Shown here: positions 12,969-25,867 of the stretch, piece after piece | Position numbering within the stretch: position 1 is the stretch's first letter | How the letters are laid out: the number at the start of each line of letters is the position of its first letter | Assembly: GCA_033002965.1 (NCBI GenBank) | Contig: JAURVB010009692.1 | Span: forward strand, 49,728 to 113,727 | Length of the DNA: 64,000 nucleotides | Direction of reading: 5' to 3' | Source of the DNA: Piper betle | Lineage: Eukaryota > Streptophyta > Magnoliopsida > Piperales > Piperaceae | Translations under genes and position numbers: made by a program | The notes under the pieces: generated by a model | What the model saw: the letters and a program-made list of their open reading frames with translations, nothing else | The model's database searches: none | Told to the model about the DNA's origin: nothing

Positions 12969-13430
12969 TGTAACACCCAAATTCGGTTCACGCTCGCAAA
13001 CCGAGCCAAAATATCACGGGTCCCGATTAGGTCGGTTATCCCTAACCCAACTTATGTAGATTTACTATTGGCAATGTAAGATAAAGATACTAATCGTCAT
13101 GCATGGATAAATGCACAGAACACTAACATGCTACTTTATGGGCGATATGAAAACCCATTCACACATCAACAAAAATTGCAATAAAATTCTTGAAACTAAA
13201 TGGACAAAGTCACCCTTAAAAGTGCAAGTAGGGGCCACCCTATCAAAACAACGTGTACAAATATATATTTATATTTTCGACATTGTCATTCACACAGAAT
13301 TATAGTATGTTGTATATATTATTCTGAATCTTGGGTCTCGGCCCACCTCTACATTCTATTCACATTTCACAACAAATTCTTGGTCTTCACCCACTGGTTA
13401 TACGTATTCAATATCTAGATATATATTTAT
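12969..13430 (-). repeat. R1-type LTR (minus), left part
   Basis: Begins TGTAACACCC on the plus strand and interrupts the copia reverse transcriptase. It carries the block 'ttaaaagtgcaagtaggggc', shared in reverse with 19905-19935 and 36045-36065. It is interrupted near 13430 and resumes at 15104. The exact break is not resolved. Confidence 0.75.
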
Positions 13431-15103
13431 TAAAACATATATATTACCATGTTATCATTAGAAATTTTACTACTGAAGTAGATACCACGTCTCGCATTTT
13501 ATCACATCCTGCTTAATATAATGACATTATAAATAAAGTACTAAACATTCTATCATCTGACATAACTAAGTTATTTTATTATGGGTTTTATAAATCTTAG
13601 AACGAATCATAAATATTATTTAATTAAATTAATTCTTAAGAATCAATATCATAAATTATTAATTATTACTTTTCACGTATTAGTACGGTGGTATTTATGG
13701 GTGGTTTCAAATAAGCTTTAATTATTATATTATACTTTATTCTTTTTATTTTTCCTTTTCGGTTGAATAAGGTTCAACAATAGGTCGAACCCGTTGGCTT
13801 GAATTAGTAGCGGCTAAAGTCTCTTTAGTAGGCATACATGGTGCGTAAGGGAGTTTTGGTTGAAGTTAAAAATAAGGGAAGACTTTGTCTCCCCACTTAG
13901 AATTTTGGGATTGGGAGTTATGAGTGTGATTTAACACTCATTCGCATTAAACTCAATAATAAGTTTTTGACTTTTCATTATCACGCTAATGGTTGGAGTT
14001 TCATATACTTATGTGTGATTATGTTCTTTTCTATAAAAGTTTAATATAAGTGACCTCTTGATTTCCACACATATTTTCTATATAAAGGAGAATTTTATTT
14101 ATGTTAAATGAAATATCCTTTTGATAGTTTGTGAGCACATTTGGCTCACAAAGGAGGGATTTAGAGAAATTATTCGAAGAGCTTGAGAGAAAATATTTTC
14201 TTTGGGTTGATTCATTTAGAGTGTCTATTTTTAGCACTTTTTCCCACTAGTATCGTCTTTTCCTTGTTGGGAGCCTCTCCATCTTTTTTTGTACATAGGA
14301 TCATCTGTCGTTGTTGCGAGCATCATCACAATTCCAGGTCTATATAATTACTCAAAATGCCATATATTCCTATTTGGCAATCTTAGTCGGCCTAAGCCCA
14401 TATTCGACCACCATGTGCCGGCGCAACTGGGGTCAAATAGCTGACTCAGTCTGATGTGGACCGCACCCATAAAATTCATGAAAGATTAAATACCTGTCAC
14501 CATACTGAAAGGGATGACAGGGCACAGTAGTGCAAGATGACTCATTATGCACTTGTAATACTGAGAGGGTGAGTCAATGGAAAATATCGGTAACTACAGG
14601 CCGTGGGTCACGTAGCGTGTGTATGCATCATGGGATTGTAGCTGGATAGGGTGACCACCCCTCTCGACATAGTAAGAGCTCGACATATGCTCATAATCAC
14701 TAATAGGTTTAATTAATGATGTTGTGGAATATATTAGTTTTTTCTTATAATTATGTGTTTTTATCACTATGGTGGAATTGCCTTTGTAGGTGTGAGTATG
14801 AAAGGATGGGTAGAGTCAAGACAGTTGGAGGACTCTGTTATTAGACTTTTGGTTTTTTCTTATTTGTTATTATACTTATAGATTGTTTGCATGACAGTGG
14901 GATTTCGGTTCATTTCATGGGACAACTTAGAATTTGAACTATAACTAATTCCTTAAGTATGAATTTAATTTGTATGATTTTAAAAGAATTTTACATCATG
15001 GGTTTATTTAAAATGCTAAAAATTAATAGAAAATTAATTTACAAGACACTTAGTTTTATATAGTAACACTTGGTTCATGGCTTGGAATGGGCGAGTTGCT
15101 ACA
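13431..15103 (+). repeat. Inserted R3-type LTR (plus)
   Basis: Ends GGGCGAGTTGCTACA at 15103. Its last ~750 bp are the reverse of 1931-2760. A TATA-like TATATAAAG sits near 14080, consistent with an LTR promoter. The left boundary is a guess from where R1 similarity stops. No coding content is recognised. Confidence 0.5.
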
Positions 15104-15511
15104 AAATACTTCATCAGAACTCTCTAAAGGGCACCTAATGAGGAGCCACCAAGCAGCAAACCTAGTAGCATCCTGAACTAATTGGTCTACTGATGCCTCT
15201 CTCGGTATTTTCTCATTTCATTTTCTGGTCCCTCGGGACTACCAGTATATCCTAGGCCATCGCCTTTCCTCCATAATTCTCCTCGCTTTGAGCACGAAGG
15301 TCAAGCACTCTTAGGCGTGCACTGTACTTGACAGTACCCATAAGCCTCTATGTTCTTTGGGTGTGAAGAACTCAAATGCGGAGTTGTCAGAACCCCTCAG
15401 GAATGGAATAACCCTCTCACTAATCCAAAGCTCATTTTGATTGGCACATGCACCCCCTCATGGTACGTGTGAGTCGGTTTCCCCTTTCTCTCATCTTGCT
15501 AAAAACTCGAT

Positions 15512-15562
<51 letters not shown>

Positions 15563-17227
15563 CTGGGAAGGGATTTATATAATAGGCCCAAAGTCAACTT
15601 GTGGTGGATCTTGTTTTCGAAATCATACTTAAAGGATCTCATCCTCAAGGGTTATTAATCTAGAAAACTATTAAATTGAATGGTCTGAGTTAAGTGGGAT
15701 CATGGTACAAAACCACTTAACCTGTCCTATAATCAATAAAAAATAAATCATGATAGAACATAACAATAAATCAGGGACGAGTCCCAAACGAACCTGGCAG
15801 AAGCTCTGAGCAAGTTCTCGAACCTAGGCGACAAGCTCCTACTTCATACCTACACACCAAAACTAAATACTAACGCCCATTCTAATTATGTGATGCATGA
15901 ATGCGATAAAGAACTGTATAAAATCACAGTTAGTCAAACAAAGTCCACAACAAGGCATATGAAATCAGATAATGCATGTGGTTACTAACATAATCTTAGT
16001 ACTCATAATAACTTAGCCCTTATTAACTATTTCTCACATCCCAACATAGTAACTGATGCATGTATACTAAATCCAAGTGCTACTCATCATCACGTCATAT
16101 GAAATGTGCAACATCAACTACATCAAAATCTCAACCTAAGGTATACAACCATGATTTACAATGACCCGATAGTATGCAACATTTACATTCCAATCATACA
16201 ATCCATTCTAATCAATGATTAAGACCTATTTTATTAGCTGCCTACATCTTAATTCAATTATTAACATCATGTATTCTAATTCCAGGGCATAAGAAATGAA
16301 TCCTCATCCAATTAGATATTACCCTGACTCCAATAATTAGCTTAGTATTCAGTTAGACTAATTCGATCATAAAAACTATATACATAATTTACGAATTAAT
16401 TGTTTAATCCTAATTCACCATTATCATCTATTAATATGCATTTGAATTTAAACTAACATCTATTTACAATCACACCATTTGCATCACAATAAGATCATAA
16501 AATACTTCATTATCGAATAAAATAGGATAAAATTTTATACCTAATCGTTGGTGATTATGTGGCGATTACATAGGAGCACGTGGGTAGGATGTGACAAGGC
16601 TTGACCGGAGCTGCTTCGGCTGGCCTACAACTGGCCAGTGGCTATGGTGGTCGGCCCCCGGTAGAAACACTACAAATCGGCAACTATGCCATGACGTGGT
16701 ACTGCTGTGGGGGATGAAGGGCAAGGAGGATAGCTTGGTGGGGAGTAGATGGCCGGATGAAGATGACCCTGCCGGAGGGTTCAGCCGGAGGCGCAGCTAG
16801 CAGCGGCGGTGGCTCGTGACTCAAACCAGCCCTGGCCAAGGCAGGGGGAGGCCATGTGAGGGAAGTGGGGGTGGGGGCAAGGTGGTCTGGTCATGTAAGG
16901 GATAGGGGTGATCTTGTAAGGGAGTTCCGGTCGACGGAGAGGGTGGCAATGGTCCACAATCGGCCGGCGGTAGTGCTAATCGCCGGCGACAATGCATGCA
17001 AGTGGAGGCCCTATTTTTTGCATGGGTTGTCGTGCATGTCATCGTATAGGCCGGGGAAGCGTGGGGAAGGAAGAGGGTAGGGTTAGGGTGGGTTGCTAGA
17101 GGTGTTAGCCGGGGTTGGTGGTCTGCAGCAACGCCTACTAGGCAGTGGCAGTGGGTGGCCGGGAGAGAAAATGGGTGGAAGAGGGTAGGGACAGGAGGAA
17201 GGGGGTGGGGGTGAGGCAGTGGCGATG
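15104..17227 (-). repeat. R1-type LTR (minus), middle part
   Basis: Continues the LTR begun at 12969. It includes the shared segments around 15290-15400, the TATA-like region near 15571-15585 (minus strand), and the GC-rich segment 16560-17227. It is interrupted at 17228 by a complete plus-strand R1 LTR and resumes at 20154. Short ORFs in the GC-rich part are not supported as genes. Confidence 0.75.
15517..15558. repeat. (TA)n microsatellite
   Basis: About 42 bp of uninterrupted TA repeat inside an R1 LTR, expanding a short TATATA tract seen at the same LTR position in other copies (for example near 48470). Confidence 0.95.
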
Positions 17228-20153
17228 TGTAAAACCCGCGATCCGAGTCAGGGTTTTATACTCATGAACTGATTGGTTCAACCATCGGATTGAATCAAGT
17301 TAGTTTCAGAAAACGTGTACTGAGCAGACACTAGTCACGTGTATAAGCCATGAGGGTCATGTATACCCAAGTATATGATGATAACGTCATGAATACAGCT
17401 GAAAAGAATGAGTTATTAGAATATATAAGAGTACGCAAGTTTATTTTTTTTATTTTATGCATAGTGGATTATAGAATTAGTTTTAGGTCGTTTACAGTGT
17501 TAAGACGCGTCATGGGGCAGTTTGGGTGGGCTAATAGTTACAGAGCATGTCATTGCGGTGTTATAGTGTGTGATATATTTTATGGGATTTTTCCCTATTT
17601 TTCTGTATATTTTTGGGAATTATTATGAACTTGTTATTATTCTTGACCCGAAACGGAGTCGAGTCAAGCTTTATTTATGATATTGCCACCGACCACACCA
17701 CACCCCCACCCCCCCCCAACCTTTTCTTCTTCCCTATCCAAACCCTTGTCACACTGCCCCTCTGCTCTTCATTGTTGCCGACGCTTCCCTGCTGCCGATC
17801 ATCATTGCCAGACCCCGCCGCGGCATTGCCATGATGCCCCGATCGCCCCCGGCTGTCGTCCAGCCTCCACAACATGAGGAAGCCGCACCTTGCACCATGC
17901 TTCCATCATCAATCGTGCTGCCGGTGACTGTCACTGCCACGATTGGGTGGTTGCCTCGATAACTGTGACCAACCCACAACCCTCCCCGATCGGAGCGGAG
18001 CCCATGGCCACCCAGGCCAGCCAGATATAGTCACCCATCGCCACCACCTATGTTTTAGCCATTTTCCAGCGAGCCGCCCCTCCACCGATTGTGTCGACAT
18101 CGTAGATGCGTCGGGCTTGCCGAGTCAATTCCAACGATACTCAATACCCTGTCATTCCACCAGTAGACGCCGCCGGTGACTACCACGAAAAATTTGCCAG
18201 AAAGTTGCTGAGAAACCACTAAAATTGCCAAAAACCACATGAACCTTAGCGGAAAACCGGATTTGCTGAAATTCGGTTGATCTTCCATGGAGCGCATCCA
18301 GTCAAACCCTATCAAACTTCGGACGGCGACAAATGCCAAATTCAACTTTCGAGACACATGACAAAACCCCTAACCGTCGCCGATTGTCGATGACGAGAGG
18401 TATAATTACCTCCAAGTTAATTATTTAAAATTTATGATTGTTAGCACAGCATGTTAGGATTGATTAATTGTCATGATAAATGTCTGACTACGAATGAAGT
18501 GATGAATTGCATAATGTGATTACTAGTAAATGAATGTTAAGTGATCTAATGAGGTAAATTTAGTCTGGGCATGATAATCGACTACAATGTAACTTAGAAA
18601 AATACAATAAAATTGGTATGAATAGGATGAGTTAGAATTATTTTCACATTGATGATTGTTGATTGTTGATGGATGTTGTTTGCATTGTGAGTGTGTTATT
18701 ATGATGAGTTTGATGCATCATTCAGTTAGCAAGCGTTAGTTTCTAGATTTTATGTGTAGGTATGGAGTAGGAGCTCGTCGCCTAGGCGCGAAGACATGCT
18801 TGGAGCTTCTATCGGGTTCGTTTAGAACTCGTCTATGTTCTTATACTCTATTCTATTGTATGGTTGCTTTAATGCCTGCAGAACGGGTTAAGTGGCATTT
18901 TATTGGATCCTACTTAACTCGGGTCATTTAGCCGAACAGTTTTTCGGATTAATAAACCCTGGAGGATGATTTCGAAAACAAGATCCACCACAAGTTGCCC
19001 TCGAGCCTACTATATGAATCCCTTCCCAAGCCTATATATATAATTTTATTGAGTTTTCAGTGAGACGAAAGATGGAGAAAGTGACTTGCATGTACCATGA
19101 ACGGATGTCATAACAGTCAAAGTGAGCTCTAGATTAGTGAGCGGACTATTCCATTCCTGAGGGATCTTGACAACTCCATGTTTGAGTTCCTCACACCTAG
19201 AGAATGTGGAGGTTTACAGGTACTGTTAAGTATAGCGCATGTCCGGACTTGTGGTTCAAAGGGTACTAAAAGCGATTGCCTGAGAGTACTCTGCCTCCGT
19301 GCTCAAGGCTAGGAGAATTATAGAAGAAAGGAGATGGCTTAGGATATAAATGTAGTCCCGATGGACCAGAGAAAAATGAAATTAGAAAAATGCCGAAAGA
19401 GTCATTAGCAAAGAAGATGGTTCGGGATGCTATCGGGTCTGCAGCCCAGTGGCTCCTCAGTAGGTGCCCTTCAGAGACTTTTAATAAAGTAAACGAATGT
19501 TTTCTTTCAAACGAGAGTTTTCTCTCATAGCCAATTTGTTATAGTTATATTTTGGACTAGTAATGCTTGTTACTAACGTGCTTTTATATTATATGTAGGT
19601 GATAATTACGAGTTGGATGTGCCAGCCTAGATGGAAGAGCACTGATGTCACTTGCACACATGTCAGTGAATAGAGTGGTTAACATTTTGTTTATGATGTT
19701 ATTATATTGTGAATGGTGTGATTAAATGCTAAGACATGATGACATGCTATGATCAAATGCTAAGACATAATGATATGATGAGAAATGTGAATAGACTGCT
19801 CAGGTGGGTTGAGACCCAAGCTTCAAAATGAGTATACAATAGATTAGATTTTGTGTGAATGAAGTTTTTTGATATATAGATATATATATTTGCATATGTT
19901 GATTTGATAGGGTGGCCCCCAATTGCACTTTTAGGGGAGACTCTGCCCATTTTATTTCAGAATTTTTGTTGATTTTTATCGTAATTGTATTGGTGTATAA
20001 ATTAGTTTACATGTCATCCATATAGTATCATGTTAGTGTTTTGTGCATTCATTCATGCATGGCGAGTCGTATCTTCATCTTAAGACGCCGAGATTAGGGG
20101 TTTCTAACATGCCGGTTCGGTTCACGAGCGTGAACTAGATTTGGGGTGTTACA
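17228..20153 (+). mobile_element. Complete R1 LTR, probable solo LTR
   Basis: A 2926-bp LTR with both family termini, TGTAAAACCC at the start and GGGGTGTTACA at the end. No gag, PBS or polypurine tract adjoins either end, so it is read as a solo LTR. It sits inside an R1 LTR of the opposite strand (15104-17227 and 20154-20403), making a large inverted repeat. I do not see a convincing 5-bp target duplication (left flank CGATG, right flank TGACA). It contains the pyrimidine-rich and GC-rich segment 17690-18400, the palindrome 18884-18921 and a TATA-like region near 19005. Confidence 0.8.
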
Positions 20154-20403
20154 TGACAACACTGGCAGAAGGCGGCACTGGCCGGTAGCAGTGCGGCCAG
20201 TGGCAATGTCACCGGTAGTGGAGCACGGCAAATAGAGGGAGAACGGGGGGGAGGGGGAGGAAGGGGGGAGGGGGAGGGAGGTGGGGGTGAGGGTTGGGGG
20301 GTTGAAGAAATAGAGTCGGGGAAGATGAAGAATGGGTCAAGGGCTGTTTTGTAAATAAAACTTGACTCGCTCTCAACTCGAGTCAATAATAATAAATAAA
20401 TTC
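20154..20403 (-). repeat. R1-type LTR (minus), right tail
   Basis: GC-rich sequence followed by 'acttgactcg' and 'ctcgagtcaa', matching the corresponding part of the R1 copy near 49800. It continues the LTR interrupted at 17228. Similarity changes to R2 near 20404, so the last few hundred bases of this LTR are missing. Confidence 0.65.
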
Positions 20404-21530
20404 TAAACAAGTAAATATATCATTAATAATAATAGATAATCAAATAAACATTCATCATATAGGATAAATATATAAATATAAATATATAAATGATAATGAT
20501 TAAATAAATAAATAAAAATACTTGTAACATGAAAAATATGCTAAATAAGGCAATATGCATCTAAACTAATATAAGGGTTCTCGAATTACCGAAAACGGTC
20601 AAAAACTGCCAAAAACAGGCTGAAATGAGGTGAATGGGGTTAACTCGCTGAACTAAACATGCCAGTCTGGTTAATTTAGTCTGGGTCAAATAAACTAGTG
20701 GGCTTGGTCGGCTGGGCTAGTATGGACTGCAGGACACAAGCATAGACATGGGCAAGCAGGTGGATACGAAGTGGTGAACTAAAACTAGCGGACGCGAACA
20801 CGGGCAAACAGACACGATGGTGTAACCGGGTTTGACAGGGTGGGCTGTGCCCGTCACCAAAAAGCGCCAATGACAGCGCGATAGGGTCATCGCAAGTGGG
20901 GATCGACAGTCCTGGCAACGAGAAACATACTAGCAGTGGCAATTGGAAGAGTCTGACCGCTGGTTGGCCAAAAACTGCCAGAAAGAGGACAGAATAGCCA
21001 CAAGTATGGAGGCTTTGCTGGCGGGGATTGCAGCCATGGCAGTCATCGTGAGTGGTTTCAAAATCTCAGCCTAAACAAGGTAAAACTATTTGGGCAGTTG
21101 GGTCATTCAGAGGTGGCTCGCCAATGCCAAAAAATGCCTCAAAATGACTCAATCATGTTGGGCCCACATGGGCACAATCTGGTCATCCAACATCCCAACG
21201 ATGCATGCAAATGAGTTACCCAGAAAATCCCAAACAGAAAATAAATGTTGCAATGGCATAAATCTAGGACTAAAACCTTGGCTAACCCATAAAAATCATT
21301 TGTATACATCGTGTATACAGTGATAACTCATGCTCTATTGTAGCCTAACTTAAGCTATCACCTGCATGTTGGGCATACTCAGCCACCATAATGTGATCAT
21401 ACGGCCATCTGGATCCCATACTCATGGTCTAAAAATTGGCCTGGCTCAAGCTCGCTCAAATCGACTTGAGACTGGCATGAACCGGACAAACTAAAAGCAA
21501 CTAAAACCCTAACCCAAAGTTGCGTTTACA
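20404..21530 (-). repeat. R2 3' LTR, partial (minus)
   Basis: Parallels 24223-25867 and the LTR ending at 60568. It ends GCGTTTACA at 21530. The next bases, ACCTCTCCCC, are a polypurine-tract-like stretch when read on the minus strand (compare 60569-60580). It is therefore the 3' LTR of a minus-strand element whose start is truncated. Confidence 0.7.
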
Positions 21531-22574
21531 ACCTCTCCCCATTATTAAAATTTAGTCCTTGGAATTTCTCATATCAACTGATATTGGAGGACTCAACTAA
21601 AGATCATCTCATTGGCAAATTGGTATCTCTCCCTTGAAAGCGAGCTACACACGGCTCAAACAGACGAACATGAAGCTGGAACTCTAAAACTAATCTGCCT
21701 AGACAAACTACATGTGATCGAATCATCTGGCTAAACATGCCATACATGCTGGAATCATCTAACTAGATTCACCATACATGCTCAAATCATCTCGCTGGAT
21801 AGACCATGCATGCTTGAATTGTCTCGTTGGACTAACCATGCAAGCTTGAATCATCTCACTAGACTAGCCTCAAGGGTTCAGTACAAACTATGGGGACTAA
21901 AATGCAATAACCTCATCAGAAAAAACCTAGGTTCACCCTTAAGGGTCTATTGGGTGGTAAAGCAAGTACTCTAGACTATTGTGGGGTACTAATCTAAACT
22001 ACATCAGGAAAAACTATGTCGGTGCACGGTATGTGGGCTAACATCTAACGATGTCTTCATGATCCTCATCAATGTGACAGGTCAACTACGTGTTCCTTCG
22101 GGGCATTCTACTCCAGGTCCTACTCCTATACTAGGGTGTCCTACGAGTCTTGCTAGCATATGGTAGACTCTAGTACTAAGTAAGTGTATATGCTAATGGG
22201 CTGTATGGCTCACTGTCACCAATCTAGGTCAAACATTCAGGTGTCCCTTTAAGAGGAACTAGACTGCTCCCCGGGTCCTAGTAGCTTGGTCCCAAACCAA
22301 GTATCTCACTTTATTCCATAATGGAACAAGGGCAACTGTTATGACTCTACTACTAGTTATGGCTCTCGTAATTTTCTATATAACCACTAACTGCTGCTAT
22401 AGAGGCTCTCTATGATGGAATGACATCAGAGAACACCAGTACATGTACAACATGTCTCAAAGAGTATGAAAACATACTTTGCATGGAACTGTGGAGTCTG
22501 TATTTGGTCTGTAGCATGTGCACTGGTCAATATCTGCTCATCTCAACCATCTGGTAAACTTATGGTAGGACTAG
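21531..22574 (-). mobile_element. R2 internal region, ~1.04 kb, non-coding
   Basis: It lies between two same-strand R2 LTRs (ending 21530, starting 22575). No ORF of note and no gag or pol motif. It is similar along its length to 60569-61480, for example the 'tcaaactatggggactaaaa' block in both. This gives a small non-autonomous LTR element, or an internal deletion shared by both copies. The expected tRNA primer-binding site beside 22575 is not visible. Confidence 0.6.
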
Positions 22575-23180
22575 TGTAACCCCTCAATTTCAAATCACCT
22601 AAGAACCAAATCAAAAATGTCACAATCGAGTCGAGTCATGTTTAAAGTTGTTGGTCGGTAAGACTTGATTGATAAAATATATCGAAATGACCTTTTTGGT
22701 GTCATGGGAATGGAAGACATTGTTAAATATGCTTCAAAACACATTGAATATAAATAAAAGTAAGAAAGCGAATAACTTTGCTGAGCTCATGTGTATGTAG
22801 AGTCTATCTGTCCTCCCAACAAATTTGACTCATGATTTGCAAAACCTACATATTTTATATAAAAAACGTCAGTAACGAGTGTTACTGGTTTGAAAAATAA
22901 CTAGTACAAACTGGCAAATGAGTATTCCATTACACACGAAAACTTATGAAACTTCTGAATTGCCTCACACTGGCCGGTAAGCAAACATACTTAAACAAGT
23001 GTCGACGTGCATACACGGCTAATATTCATATTCATGCATATAATGCTTACGCCCTCACATCTTCCATATTACACTGGCCACGATACTCGAGTGGCAAAAG
23101 GAACAGTTAAATTAGTGCCAAAAATTCTGAAAATGTGTTGCGTTACGCAGTACCCTCATACACCACACTACCTCAGGGTT
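22575..23180 (-). repeat. R2 5' LTR, left part (minus)
   Basis: Begins TGTAACCCCTC on the plus strand and parallels 3869-4480 closely, including the 'agtaacgagtgttactggt' block. It is broken near 23180 by unrelated sequence. Confidence 0.75.
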
Positions 23181-24222
23181 TGTGTAAAGACCCGAAAGAA
23201 AAATAAGAATAATAACGTTCACACTGTGGGATCGAACATGGGAAAATTTTAATTTTTTTTTCATTTAAATGGAAAAAAATCGTTAGCTGGTTTCGTATGA
23301 ATTACCTGGTTAATTGAAAAGTAATTTTTAACCGAATAATTCTAGTTGAGTCGGTCGAGTCGACTACACTATTTATCCATTTAACCATTTAAGTTAACCA
23401 TACCATGTACCCATGTAACAGGTTAAGTGAACCATGTCAATTAGCCAATTACCCGATTAAAGGAATTACGGTGAAGGGGTGCTTCCACGTACCCTACCCG
23501 TCATTTTATTTCATTATAAAAGGAGAAGGGAGGGCGTCATCTGCATTTTTCCTCCTCAGACAGACGCCGGATTTCCTCCTTCGCTCGGGTAATTTTCTTT
23601 CCTTTCTTTTTCTTTTGTTGCATACACATGTTGCATAAATCCTAAACATGATAAACATAAGAATTAAATGAGAAATCAACAAGGGAAGAAGAAAACCAAG
23701 AGGACGTCCCGCTGTTTTCCAGCAGCAACTATGCCATGTTTTCTTCCATGGTACGGGGTTGACGTGCTGGAGGTGAGAATTGCTCCCGACGGTGATGCTG
23801 GCTGGATAGAGTCACCTTGGAGGGCCAAAACAGACCATCAAGGAGGCACGCAAGTCTGAAATCCGAGGGGAGAACAGGCCGGTGTCGGTGTGGTGATGCA
23901 GCCATGCTGGTCGGGGCGCCACCGTGGTAGTGCTAGAGAGTCGTCGTCATGGTGGTGCTAGAGGGTCGCCGTCATGGTGGTGCAAGGGGAGCCGCCATGG
24001 GTCTGGTCGGGTGCTGTTTATGTGGCCGACTAGGGTAGTCGCCATGGGTCATGGGCTGATTATGTGACCGACATGGAGCCACCATGGTCAGGTCAGGGTT
24101 ACTGATTGGGTGGCCGGAATGGGGTCGCCAAGGACTGGTTGAGGGTTACCATGTGGTGGCCAAGTTGGAGACGCCATAGCAGCGAATGGAGGCTGCCACG
24201 TTACTGGTTGCTCGCCATGCAT
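23181..24222 (+). repeat. Unrelated LTR-like insertion
   Basis: Starts near TGTAAAGACCCGAAAG and carries a TATA box (ATTATAAAAGG, near 23515) followed by a pyrimidine-rich leader. This is the look of a Ty3/gypsy LTR promoter on the plus strand. GC-rich sequence with repeated GGTCGCC/GCCACCATGG-like motifs fills 23880-24180. No clean 3' terminus or target duplication is found, and the R2 host does not resume at the same point, so a deletion accompanied or followed the insertion. Confidence 0.45.
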
Positions 24223-25326
24223 GGTGAAAATACCGACTTTCGCTGATTAATAAGTAAATATATCATTAATAGTAATACGTAATCATATAAACATGCATTA
24301 TAATCAATAAATACACGAACAATACAAAATGAATAATAATAAATGAATAAATAAATAAAGCAATAAATAAATAAGAAAACAATCATAACATCCAAACATG
24401 CTGAATTATGTGAATATGCATCTAAACTAATATAAAGGTTCTCGAATTACAAAAAATGGTGCAAGAATGGACGAAAAAAGTTTGAAAATTAGTAGACTAA
24501 ATCAACTAGCTCAATCGAACCGAGTTGGGCCAAGTCAGCTTGGTCTGGTTAAATAGATTGCTTCACTGGGTCGATTGGGTTGGTCTGGACTGATGGACAA
24601 GGACATGGGCTTGACCTGGCGGACTCGAACACGACTAAGCAGACATGAACGCGGGCAGGTAGACGCAAATATAGGCAAACAGGCAGGATTGGGCGGCCAG
24701 TGCCCGTCACCGAAAAAGGCCGACGATAGCAGAACTGGAGTCACCACCAGTCAAGATCGACAGAGGGTGTCAAGACGGAAGTGCTAGTGGTGATGATTGG
24801 CAGTGTTCGGCCTCTAGAAGCCAAAAAATGGCTGGAAAGATGGCGAAATCGCCACAGGTGGGTGGCATCGTTGGTGGCGATCATGGCCGTGGCGGTGATC
24901 GTGGGTGGTCTTAAAATGATGATCTTGGCAAGATGAAGTTGTGTGGGTGGTTGGATCAGCAGGAGGTGGCTTGCCAGCACCGGAAAATGGCCCGAAAGGG
25001 TGGTGGTGGCAGTGGAAACCGGCTTCAAAACCCCCTCAATGGGATGACTAGGGCTGCGCCGGTGGTCGTGAGTGGTACAAATGGAAAGCCACCCACAAGA
25101 CGGTCCTAGTGGTGCTGGTTTGGTTGCCGAGGATGAGCCAGAGACTCATTGGCGGCAAGCTGAAGTGGCAATGGCGCTATGGGTGTAAATTTTGAAATCG
25201 TGGAAAATATCTGGAAAAATTAGTTGGTGAAGCCAAGGCTGACATGGACTGCTTAGATCTTGCCATGTGGCATGATCTGAATGTCCGATAGGTCATGGCC
25301 TAGTGGGGCTCACCTATGGCTATATG

Positions 25327-25374
<48 letters not shown>

Positions 25375-25867
25375 GGAAAGCTCATATTGAGACCGTCCAA
25401 AGTTAAAACTGATTCGAGTCCTAAAAGTGACTCTATAGGTTGGAATCGAGGAAAGAAGGCTAAATGGGCCTCAAACCTTCAACTTGATCAAACTGGGCCC
25501 ACAGGGGCACAATACGGTGATCTGAAATCCCTATGCTGAATGTAAATGAAATACCCTAAAATCCCCAAAGAGATACTAAATGTTGCAACAGCCTATATCT
25601 AGGCCTAGAACCATGGCTAACCAATAAAAAAATCATTTGTATACCTTGTGTATACACTAACAAAATGTGCTCTACTGCATCATAACTGAATCCATCATTT
25701 GCATGTAAGGCATACTTAGCCACCATAATATGCTCTATGGACACCTAGGATCCATACTTGTATTTTGAAAATTGGTCTTGCTCGAGCTCGCTCAAACCGA
25801 CTCGAGACTGACCCACATCAAGCAACTTACAAGCAGGTAAAACCCTAACCTAAAGCTGGGCTTTACA
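24223..25867 (-). repeat. R2 LTR, right part (minus)
   Basis: Parallels 20404-21530 and 58600-60568: 'ttctcgaatta' near 24439, the bracketed 'gtgcccgtcacc' block near 24700, and the end GGGCTTTACA at 25867. Contains a (TA)n tract. ORFs such as the one at 24741-25028 are by-products of LTR sequence. Confidence 0.7.
25329..25371. repeat. (TA)n microsatellite
   Basis: About 42 bp of uninterrupted AT/TA repeat inside an R2 LTR, at the position where the copy near 60040 has only a short ATATATA tract. Confidence 0.95.

Noticed and set aside
17228..20153. Clear 5-bp target duplication for this LTR
   Set aside because: Flanks CGATG and TGACA do not match; only a shared TG is seen, so no duplication is claimed.
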